64,000 nt of DNA from CAVTSA01 sp963790575. Lineage in GTDB: Bacteria > Chloroflexota > Dormibacteria > Dormibacterales > Dormibacteraceae. The notes beneath the pieces are model-generated. The model had not been told where the DNA came from. It did no database searches and worked only from the letters and a program-made list of their open reading frames with translations. Location of the stretch: the NCBI GenBank assembly GCA_963790575.1, contig CAWBPD010000016.1, positions 62,001-126,000 on the forward strand, read 5' to 3'. A program made the translations under genes and the position numbers. Below, piece by piece: positions 25,645-32,260 of the stretch. How positions within the stretch are numbered: the stretch's first letter is position 1; every line of letters begins with the position of its first letter.

Positions 25645-26778
25645 CTACGAGCGGCCCGGCACCTCGACCGGCGACTCCGCCTGCCGGCGCGCCGCCTCGC
25701 GCTCGATGAAGGTCTCGGTCAGCTGCCGCGCCTCGTTGTCGGTGTACTGGACCGGGGGCGACTTCATGAGGTACGAGCTGGGGCCTTCGAGCGCGCCCGA
25801 GAGGCCGTTGTCGAGCGCCAGCCGGCAGATCCGGACCGCGTCGATCACGATGCCGGCCGAGTTCGGCGAGTCGACCACCTCCAGCTTCAGGTTCACCTGC
25901 ATCGGGACATCGCCGAAGCCGCGCCCCTCGAGCCGGATCTCGGCGAACTTGCGGTCCTGCAGCCAGGGCACGTAGTCGGAGGGCCCGATGTGGACGTTCT
26001 GGTCGCCGACCGCGTAATCCAGCTGCGACGTCACCGACCGGGTCTTGGAGATCTTCTTCGACTGCAGCCGGGAGCGCTCGAGCATATTCAGGAAGTCGGT
26101 GTTGCCGCCGAAGTTCAGCTGATAGGTGCGCTCGAGGCGGACGCCGCGCTCGCGGAAGAGGCGCGCCAGGGTCCGGTGGACGATGGTGGCTCCCACCTGC
26201 GACTTGATGTCGTCGCCGATGATGGGCAGCCCGGCGTGTTCGAAACGCTGCTGCCAGTAGTGCTCGCGGGCGATGAAGACGGGGATGCAGTTGACGAAGG
26301 CGCAGCCCGCGGCCAGCGCTTGCTCCACGTACCACTTGGTGGCCTCCTCGGAGCCCACCGGGAGGTAGTTGACGACCACGTCGGCGCGCGTCTCTTTGAG
26401 AATCCCGACCACGTCGTCGGTCTCGCCAGGCGCCTTCTCGATGATGCCGGACAGGTACTCGCCGATCCCGTCCTTGGTCATGCCGCGGTGGACCTTTACC
26501 CCCAGGTGCGGCACCTCGGCGAACTTGACCGTGTTGTTGGGCCCGGACCAGATGGCGTCCGAGAGATCCTTGCCGACCTTCTCCTTGTCGATGTCGAAGG
26601 CGGCCACGAACTCGATGTCCCGCACGTGGTAGCCCGCGAGGTCCACGTGCATGAGGCCGGGCACGAACTCGTCCGCCGGGGCGTCCCGGTAGTACTGCAC
26701 CCCTTGGATCAGGGCCGAGGCGCAGTTGCCGACCCCGACGATGGCGACGCGCACCCTCCCGTCTTGCTTCCTTCCCAT
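25645..26778 (-). CDS. ino1: Inositol-3-phosphate synthase
   Basis: 377 aa. It converts glucose-6-phosphate to 1L-myo-inositol-1-phosphate with NAD. The Rossmann start VRVAIVGVGNCASALIQGVQYY and the blocks VVNYLPVGSEEATKWY, IIGDDIKSQVGATIVHRTL and LNFGGNTDFLNM are those of the actinobacterial/archaeal short form. ATG 26778 has GGGAG upstream. The product feeds the PIP synthase and PIM-like pathway encoded at 15.6-18.4 kb. An ArsR gene sits 35 nt upstream in the same direction. Confidence 0.95.
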   Translation of the reverse strand: MGRKQDGRVRVAIVGVGNCASALIQGVQYYRDAPADEFVPGLMHVDLAGYHVRDIEFVAAFDIDKEKVGKDLSDAIWSGPNNTVKFAEVPHLGVKVHRGMTKDGIGEYLSGIIEKAPGETDDVVGILKETRADVVVNYLPVGSEEATKWYVEQALAAGCAFVNCIPVFIAREHYWQQRFEHAGLPIIGDDIKSQVGATIVHRTLARLFRERGVRLERTYQLNFGGNTDFLNMLERSRLQSKKISKTRSVTSQLDYAVGDQNVHIGPSDYVPWLQDRKFAEIRLEGRGFGDVPMQVNLKLEVVDSPNSAGIVIDAVRICRLALDNGLSGALEGPSSYLMKSPPVQYTDNEARQLTETFIEREAARRQAESPVEVPGRS

Positions 26779-26813
26779 ACCAAAGCTCCCTTCCCGATCA
26801 TTTGCGCGGGGCC

Positions 26814-27158
26814 TTATGGCTGCCGCGCCGTCCTCAGTGTGGCCGGGTCGACCGCGATTCGCCGGTTGGCCGTGAGCAGCTCCCAGAGCTGTCGCTGCCC
26901 TTGCCGCAGGCCGTCCAGGTCGACCGAACAGAACACCTGGCGGCCCTGCCGTCGCTGTCGCAGCAAGCCGCCGCGGCGCAGCAGTGCGAGATGCCACGAG
27001 ACGCGCGGCTGCGTCATCCGCAGCTCGCGGGCGAGATCCATGACGGTCTGCTCCCCGTGCTCCTGCAGCACCTCCAGGATCCGAAGTCGCACGGGGTTGG
27101 CGAGCGCTTTGAGATGCAAGAGCACCAGGCGGCGCTCCGGCGATCCTTGCATGGACAT
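26814..27158 (-). CDS. ArsR-family winged-helix regulator
   Basis: 114 aa. LKALANPVRLRILEVLQEHGEQTVMDLARELRMTQPRVSWHLALLRRGGLL is a standard ArsR/SmtB helix-turn-helix, described here in two parts: ANPVRLRILEVL and RVSWHLALLRRGG. No cysteine metal site is evident in the recognition helix, and only one Cys (QVFCSVD) is present. Its place directly before ino1 suggests it controls inositol phosphate synthesis, perhaps sensing an intermediate (inference). An AT-rich divergent promoter region follows on the other side. Confidence 0.85.
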   Translation of the reverse strand: MSMQGSPERRLVLLHLKALANPVRLRILEVLQEHGEQTVMDLARELRMTQPRVSWHLALLRRGGLLRQRRQGRQVFCSVDLDGLRQGQRQLWELLTANRRIAVDPATLRTARQP

Positions 27159-27186
27159 TTGAGTATGGGAATCCTAGCACATCGAC

Positions 27187-27201
27187 TTTTATGCATGAAA
27201 A
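27187..27201. promoter_or_regulatory. AT-rich inverted sequence, candidate operator between arsR and the membrane gene
   Basis: TTTTATGCATGAAAA is an imperfect palindrome centred on ATGCAT. It sits in the most AT-rich 90 bp of the window (27170-27260), which separates the arsR-ino1 operon from the divergent membrane-protein genes. It is a reasonable ArsR binding site and/or promoter core for either direction. No clear -35/-10 pair was identified. Confidence 0.35.
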
Positions 27202-27257
27202 TGCTTCACATCAAAGTTTCTTTACCTAACTCGTAGATTCCGGGTTCTGAATCTGAC

Positions 27258-27746
27258 ATGCACGCTGTTACCCTTTTGGACATGCCTGCGGACAGCAGCG
27301 CGACGCCGGTCCCCGCGTCCGCGAACGAGCCCAAGCGGCCGCCGCTGGAGCTACCCGTCGATCGCACCAAGGCCGGCACCACCGACCTCGCCCGCGGTCT
27401 CGTCGACGACGCTCAGAAACTGGTCGAGCTGCAACTGCAGCTGGCCAAGACCGAGCTCCGCGGCCTGGCCATCCGCAACGGCATCGCGGTCGGGTTGTTC
27501 GCATTCGCGGCGTTGCTGCTCGTGTTCGCGATCTTCGCCGGGGTCCCGCTGATCGTGGTGCAGCTGGTGCCCGATGGCTGGCGCTGGCCGACGGCGGTCA
27601 TCTTCGCCGGCGGGTACGTCGTGGTGGCGATCATCCTCGCGGTCGCGGGCCGCCTCACGCTCAAGCTGCAACCGCCTCAGCGCACCATCGCGGCGCTCAA
27701 GGAGACCAAGGAATGGCTGGTCCGACAGATCTCGACAAGCAAATAG
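27258..27746 (+). CDS. Actinobacterial holin-X (PF07332)-like two-helix membrane protein
   Basis: 162 aa. A soluble N-terminus with an amphipathic helix (DLARGLVDDAQKLVELQLQLAKTELRG) is followed by two membrane helices (about residues 77-97 and 110-130). This is the layout of the Phage_holin_3_6/YqjE-type family, which despite the name is a chromosomal envelope protein. A later ATG at 27282 is possible. It overlaps the next gene by 34 nt. Confidence 0.7.
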   Translation: MHAVTLLDMPADSSATPVPASANEPKRPPLELPVDRTKAGTTDLARGLVDDAQKLVELQLQLAKTELRGLAIRNGIAVGLFAFAALLLVFAIFAGVPLIVVQLVPDGWRWPTAVIFAGGYVVVAIILAVAGRLTLKLQPPQRTIAALKETKEWLVRQISTSK

Positions 27747-28186
27747 GGGCCGTCCGCGATTCCATGGAGTCGAGCATCGTGGTGCTGCGTGACCGCGGCA
27801 AACATGAGCTGAAGCGAATTCAGAAGCTGGCGCTGATCGGAGCCGGCGTGGGTGCCGCCGCCGGCGTGGCCGTGATCGGCGTGCTGATCATCCGCCGCTT
27901 GTCGCGGCCGCCCACCCGGCGGGAGCGCATCGAGCGCTTCGTTCCGCTCGGGTGGTGGGACCGGCTGCGCGCCGGGTACGCCAAGCAGATTCCGCCGATG
28001 CGGCTGTATGTCGGCGAACGGAAGGTGGGAGAGGAGCAGCAGGGGTCCTGGGAAAAGAGCGCGCTGCACGTGGCGGAGTCCCTCGCCACCGCGGTGGGCA
28101 CGCGGCTGGTGTCGGCCCTGCTGTATCAGTTCCTCGAGCGTGCGGCCCATCGCCGCCACGAGCAAGGACGACTTACGGAATCCTGA
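27713..28186 (+). CDS. DUF3618-like membrane-anchored protein
   Basis: 157 aa. The start DLDKQIGAVRDSMESSIVVLRDR is reminiscent of the short DUF3618 N-terminal helix. One membrane segment follows (about residues 42-61, IGAGVGAAAGVAVIGVLIIR), then a soluble basic C-terminus. AAGGAG precedes the ATG, which lies inside the end of the holin-X-like gene; the pair is probably a two-gene envelope-stress unit. Function unknown. Confidence 0.6.
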   Translation: MAGPTDLDKQIGAVRDSMESSIVVLRDRGKHELKRIQKLALIGAGVGAAAGVAVIGVLIIRRLSRPPTRRERIERFVPLGWWDRLRAGYAKQIPPMRLYVGERKVGEEQQGSWEKSALHVAESLATAVGTRLVSALLYQFLERAAHRRHEQGRLTES

Positions 28187-28262
28187 CCGGGGTCGTACCC
28201 CGCCGTAACAGCGCGAGCGGGATGCTCGTGAGATCGTGTCTTTTGCAGTTGGTCAGCACGTC

Positions 28263-29417
28263 ATGCGAAGACGGCAGTGGTGGCCGGCCCTGGTCGGGAT
28301 GGCGGTGCTGGTGGTGCTGGTCGCGGGCTGCGCCCGGGTCGGCGCCCGGCTGTTCCAGCCCGCGCCGAGTGCGCGCGCCGAGGCTCGGCAGGCCGTCCCC
28401 TGCGCCGCGCCCGACAGCCGGAATCCCGTCTTCTCGCGGGTCGAGGGCAACCATCTGCTGGACACCGGAAGGCGCGTCATCATGCCCTACGGAGTCACTC
28501 TGTACGGGCTGGCACGGCCGAACTGGCGCCAGGCGAGTGCTGACCAGCAGCGGCTGATGAAGGGCGCCATGACCCAGTGGTGCACCAACTTCATCCGGCT
28601 CCAGCTGGCTCCCGCCCACCTGCTCGACCGGCGTCCTTATGACCGAGACTATGTCCGCGCCATCGAGGCGCAGGTCGCCTACGCCGCGAGCTGGGATCAG
28701 AACGTCATCCTCTCCGCGCAGACGGAGTGGGACCAGTCAGGTGGAGGCGGCCCCAACCCCACTCCCCAGACGGTCCACTTCTGGAAGCTCCTGGCTCCGC
28801 TCTTCAAGACCGATGCCCGCGTCTGGTTCGACCTCTTCAACGAGCCCCGGCTGAGAGCGGGTGATGCCGCCACCACCTGGCAGGTCTGGCAGGACGGAGG
28901 CGCCGTCGGAGGTGTCCCCTACGTGGGGATGCAGCAGCTGGTGAACGCGGTCCGGTCCGCCGGCGCGCCCAACCTGGTCTTCGCCGAAGGTCCCCAAGCG
29001 GGCGAGACGCTGGCGGGGGTGGCGGAGCACCTGCTGACGGGTGCCAACATCGCCTACGCCGTGCATACCTACTCCGCCCATACGCCGGCCCAGTGGGATC
29101 TCCGGTTCGGCGACGCCTCGGCGACGGTCCCGGTGCTCGACGACGAGTGGAGCCAGTCGGCGGCCGACAAGACCTGCTCGCCCGACGCGGGCACTTGGGT
29201 CCCGCAGTTCCTGGTCTACCTGCGCCAGCACCAGATCGGGCTCGGCGTGTGGGGGTTCCAACCCGGCGTGATGCTGGCCAGCGCCCAGACCTTCGCTCCC
29301 ACCACCATCCCCGCCGACTACGCCTGCCGGCGCGCGCGGGCGCAGGGCCACAACACCGAGGGGGCCGGACAGCTGGTCGAGCAGTACTTCCGGACCTACT
29401 CCCGAGCGCCCAACTGA
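28263..29417 (+). CDS. GH5-type cellulase-like lipoprotein
   Basis: 384 aa. The signal peptide and lipobox are seen as VLVVLVAGC (Cys near residue 20). The catalytic TIM barrel contains FDLFNEPRL with the acid/base Glu in the NEP motif and DDEWSQ with a Glu in the region of the nucleophile. PYGVTLYGLARPNW and CTNFIRLQL are typical of the GH5 start. The substrate may be a beta-glucan or other polysaccharide; it is not resolved. GTG 28236 would add nine residues before the ATG. A tandem repeat begins 3 nt after the stop. Confidence 0.85.
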   Translation: MRRRQWWPALVGMAVLVVLVAGCARVGARLFQPAPSARAEARQAVPCAAPDSRNPVFSRVEGNHLLDTGRRVIMPYGVTLYGLARPNWRQASADQQRLMKGAMTQWCTNFIRLQLAPAHLLDRRPYDRDYVRAIEAQVAYAASWDQNVILSAQTEWDQSGGGGPNPTPQTVHFWKLLAPLFKTDARVWFDLFNEPRLRAGDAATTWQVWQDGGAVGGVPYVGMQQLVNAVRSAGAPNLVFAEGPQAGETLAGVAEHLLTGANIAYAVHTYSAHTPAQWDLRFGDASATVPVLDDEWSQSAADKTCSPDAGTWVPQFLVYLRQHQIGLGVWGFQPGVMLASAQTFAPTTIPADYACRRARAQGHNTEGAGQLVEQYFRTYSRAPN

Positions 29418-29419
29418 TC

Positions 29420-29531
29420 GCCGGCACTCGGGGCCAACGGGAGCACACGCAGACCCCCGACTGCCGGCACTCGGGGCGCCGGGGAGCACACTCAGACCCC
29501 CGACTGCCGGCACTCGGGGCGCCGGGGCGCC
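29420..29531 (+). repeat. Tandem 43-bp repeat headed by GCCGGC, two units plus part (locus R7)
   Basis: Units start at 29420, 29463 and 29506 (partial). Each begins GCCGGCACTCGGGG and ends ACCCCCGACT, so the unit can fold on itself (CTCGGGG with CCCCCGA) or with its neighbour through the TGCCGGCA palindrome. It starts 3 nt after the GH5 lipoprotein stop. The TGCCGGC core is shared with loci R8 and R9. The rest of the 29.5-29.7 kb stretch holds no clear gene. Confidence 0.8.
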
Positions 29532-29711
29532 GGCGGCGGCCCCGAACCAGACCTGCCGCCGGGCCCCGCGACCGCCGGAGAGCCAGGCACCGGCCAGGGT
29601 GCCCACGGCGACCACGACCAGACCGCTTCCCAGCAGGAGCGCCGGGCTGGTGAGGCGCGCGGGGAGACCGGCCAGCCCGGACGCGATTGCCTGTACCACA
29701 GCTCCAACCCG

Positions 29712-30446
29712 TCAGGCGGACGGATACTCGTCGTGCCGGTGGATCCAGCGGTGCGCGTTACCGCCGTTCTCGTCGCGGCCCTTCGGCACCAGGTCCATGT
29801 AGTGGTAGGCGACGTTCAGCATGTCGATGCCCCGCGCGTAGGCCGAGTAGGTGTGAAAGACACTCCCATCCTCATCGCGGACGAACACGCTGATGCCGGG
29901 CGCCTCCGTCTGCGGGAAGGGGATGCGGCGGTAGTTGTACTCGACCTGCCCGGCCGCGATCGCCTCCTGCGTGAAGGAGACCTGGTAGTCGAAGTTGAAG
30001 TCGCTGCCGGCCGAGGAGAACCAGGGGAAGCTCCAGCCCATGCGCCTCTGGTAGGCGGCGATCGCCGGATAGCGAGCGCGCGAGACCGCCGCCATGGTGA
30101 TGTCTCGGTGGTTCAGGTGCACCGTGATCCCGTTGAAGTTGTCCATCCAGAAGGAGCATGTGGGGCAGGCCGCGTCCTTGGTCCAGGGCGTTGTCGGCCC
30201 GGCGGTGTCGGGATTGAACATGGCGTGGTAGATCACGAGCTGGCTGCGGCCGTCGAACAGCTCGCTCAGCGTCCGGGCGCCGTGCTCTCCTTCGAACGTG
30301 TACTCCTTCTCGACCCGCTCCCACGGGAGCTCGCGCCGCTCCCGGCTGAGCTGGTCGCGCAGCCGGGTGAACTCCTTTTCGCGGGCCAGGTGTTGCTTCC
30401 GCGCCTCGACCCACTCGGCTCGCGAAACGACCTTGTTCGCCGGCAT
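29712..30446 (-). CDS. DUF899 thioredoxin-like family protein
   Basis: 244 aa. WVEARKQHLAREKEFTRLRDQLSRERRELPWERVEKEY (residues 10-47) and CPTCSFWMDNFNG are hallmarks of the DUF899 family (PF05988), a thioredoxin-like fold of unknown activity. The CxxC sits in the second block. The ATG at 30446 has AAGGAGG 6 nt upstream. It lies just downstream of the ECF42 sigma factor gene and could be part of its regulon (inference). Confidence 0.85.
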   Translation of the reverse strand: MPANKVVSRAEWVEARKQHLAREKEFTRLRDQLSRERRELPWERVEKEYTFEGEHGARTLSELFDGRSQLVIYHAMFNPDTAGPTTPWTKDAACPTCSFWMDNFNGITVHLNHRDITMAAVSRARYPAIAAYQRRMGWSFPWFSSAGSDFNFDYQVSFTQEAIAAGQVEYNYRRIPFPQTEAPGISVFVRDEDGSVFHTYSAYARGIDMLNVAYHYMDLVPKGRDENGGNAHRWIHRHDEYPSA

Positions 30447-30564
30447 CGGGAACCTCCTTGCGATCGGCAGGAAGACTGAGCCTGCCACTCAGGCGCGGTC
30501 GGTGTGATCGCGCCCGGCAAAGAGACGAACCGGCCTGGGCCGGATGGACACCGACGCGGTGCGG

Positions 30565-31899
30565 TCAAACGCCGCTCGCCTCGACCTCCTTCAGCCGGCG
30601 GCTCAAGAAGCGGCGTTCGGCGTCGGTGGGCGCCAGCCGGAGGGCCTCGCGGTAGGAGGCGGCAGCCGGCTGAGCGCAACCCAGGCGCCGCAGCAGGTCG
30701 GCCCGGGTGGCGGTCAGCAGGTGGTAATCGCGGAGCTCGGCGCGGGCCTCCAGCTGCTGCACCAGTGCCAGGCCGGCCGCGGGACCGTCGGCCATCGCCA
30801 CCGCCACCGCCCGGTTGAGCAGGACCACGGCCGACGGCGTCATCTCGGCCAGCCTGCCGTAGAGGTTGGCGATCTGCGGCCAGTCGGTGGCCGTGGCGGC
30901 GGGCGCCATGCAGTGACAGGCCGCGATCGCCGCCTGCAGCTGATAAGGCCCCGGCCGCCCGAGCCCCAGCGCAGCCGCCAGGACCTCGCACCCCTCGGCG
31001 ATGGCGGGTGCGTCCCACCGGCTGCGGTCCTGCTCCTCGAGTGGGATCGGGTCACCCATCCCGTCCAGCCGCGCCGCGCCGCGCGAGTCGTGGAGCAGCA
31101 TCAGCGCCAGCAAACCAAGCACCTCGGGCTCCCGCGGCATCAGCTCCCGCAGCAGGCGACCCAGCCGGATCGCCTCTGCGCACAGGCTCCGGCGGACCAG
31201 GTCGGCGCCGGCGCTGGCGCTGTAGCCCTCGTTGAAGAGGCCGTAGACGACGGCCAGGACACCCACCCTCCGCTCCGGCAGGCGCGCGGCGGACGGCACC
31301 CGGTAGGGGATGCCGGCGTCGCGGATCTTGGCCTTGGCCCGCACCAGGCGCTTGGCCATGGTCTCGGTCGGGACCAGGAATGCGCGCGCGACCTCCGGGG
31401 TGGTGAGGCCGGCCACCGTGCGCAGGGTGAGCGCCACCTGCGCCTCCGCCGGCAGGGCCGGGTGGCAGCAGGTGAAGACCAGCCGCAGCCGGTCGTCCTC
31501 GATCCAGCCGCCCCCTCCCCGCTCATCCTGCTCGGTCATCCCGGTCGTCTCCGCCGTTGCCACCTCCCGGAGCTTGGCCGTCCCGACCGCGGCGCGGCGG
31601 AGGCGGTCGACCGCCCGGTGGCGGGCGGTGCTCCGCAGCCACGCCCCCGGGTTGCGCGGGAGCCCGTCGCGCTCCCAGCGCTCCAGGGCGCGGGCGAAGG
31701 CATCCTGCGCACAGTCCTCCGCCAGGTCCCAATCGCCGGTGACCCGGATCAGGTGGGCGACGACGCCCGCCCACTCGGCGCGGTACGCCCGCTCGACGGC
31801 CGCCGCTACATCTCCCAGACCGGCCTCACCTCGATCGTGCCCATCCGGGCGACGGGAATCTGGGCGGCGACCTCCAGCGCCTCGTCCAGGTCCGCGCAC
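30565..31899 (-). CDS. ECF42-type RNA polymerase sigma factor with C-terminal TPR-like extension
   Basis: The conserved part covers about 415 aa. Region 2 is VERAYRAEWAGVVAHLIRVTGDWDLAEDCAQDAF, region 4 is LTLRTVAGLTTPEVARAFLV, followed by AKAKIRDAGIPYRVP and the long helical C-terminal domain (DUF6596) that defines ECF42, a group genetically linked to YCII/DGPF proteins. The gene overlaps the YCII gene end in another frame. There is no ATG near the conserved start at about 31820; the nearest GTG is 31899, giving a 94-nt overlap, so the true start is uncertain. No anti-sigma gene is adjacent. Confidence 0.85.
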   Translation of the reverse strand: MRGPGRGAGGRRPDSRRPDGHDRGEAGLGDVAAAVERAYRAEWAGVVAHLIRVTGDWDLAEDCAQDAFARALERWERDGLPRNPGAWLRSTARHRAVDRLRRAAVGTAKLREVATAETTGMTEQDERGGGGWIEDDRLRLVFTCCHPALPAEAQVALTLRTVAGLTTPEVARAFLVPTETMAKRLVRAKAKIRDAGIPYRVPSAARLPERRVGVLAVVYGLFNEGYSASAGADLVRRSLCAEAIRLGRLLRELMPREPEVLGLLALMLLHDSRGAARLDGMGDPIPLEEQDRSRWDAPAIAEGCEVLAAALGLGRPGPYQLQAAIAACHCMAPAATATDWPQIANLYGRLAEMTPSAVVLLNRAVAVAMADGPAAGLALVQQLEARAELRDYHLLTATRADLLRRLGCAQPAAASYREALRLAPTDAERRFLSRRLKEVEASGV

Positions 31900-32132
31900 T
31901 CGACCACGATCAGCCCCAGGATCTGTTCCTTGGTCTCCGCGAACGGCCCGTCCGCGATCACCAGGTCGCCGTCGTAGGCGCGCACCGTGGTGGCGGTGCT
32001 GGTCGGGTGCAGCCTGATGTTCGCCTTCAGGCGCGCCCCCAGCTGTTGGAAGAGAGCGGTCAGCGCGTCCCGCTCGGACGCCGTGGCTCCCGCCGCGTTC
32101 TCATCCCGAGCGATCAGCAGTGCGTACTGCAT
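31806..32132 (-). CDS. YCII/DGPF-domain protein
   Basis: 108 aa. MQYALLIARDEN, RAYDGDLVIADGPFAETKEQILGL and ARMGTIEVRPV are the YCII-family blocks, including the DGPF-like motif. Such proteins accompany ECF42 sigma factors and are transcribed with them; their biochemical role is not settled. AAAGGAC precedes the ATG. The stop lies inside the sigma factor reading frame. Other YCII genes in the window are at 35780-36097 and 63848 onward. Confidence 0.88.
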   Translation of the reverse strand: MQYALLIARDENAAGATASERDALTALFQQLGARLKANIRLHPTSTATTVRAYDGDLVIADGPFAETKEQILGLIVVECADLDEALEVAAQIPVARMGTIEVRPVWEM

Positions 32133-32208
32133 GCGCGTCCTTTTCCAGAGCCATTGTCAGGTGTCACACCCGGAAGACGAACGGACGCGGTTGAAATGGA
32201 CCGCGCCG

Positions 32209-32236
32209 CCCCGCACCCGCACCCCACCCCGCACCC
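32209..32236 (-). other. G-run cluster after leuA, possible G-quadruplex
   Basis: On the minus strand, starting 25 nt past the leuA stop, five runs of three or four G are separated by 1-3 nt (plus-strand C-runs at 32209-12, 32216-18, 32222-25, 32227-30 and 32234-36). This satisfies the usual G4 pattern in the transcript. No hairpin terminator was seen after leuA, so it may serve a 3'-end role. Confidence 0.4.
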
Positions 32237-32260
32237 GCATCGCCACCCGCCAGCGTCGCT

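Noticed and set aside
27258..28186. Prophage lysis module
   Set aside because: The holin-X-like protein has no endolysin, capsid or integrase neighbours; this family is a common chromosomal envelope protein.
28579..28586. Extra GGTGCACC copy
   Set aside because: It lies inside the GH5 coding sequence (Trp-Cys-Thr) without a partner 41 bp away. The one at 40766-40773 in the coxS-like gene is also coding.
29520..29699. Small minus-strand membrane protein after DUF899
   Set aside because: A hydrophobic stretch (LLLGSGLVVVAVGTLAGAWL) with GGAG before a GTG is tempting, but the frame runs on into the repeat and the antisense of the GH5 gene without a nearby stop.
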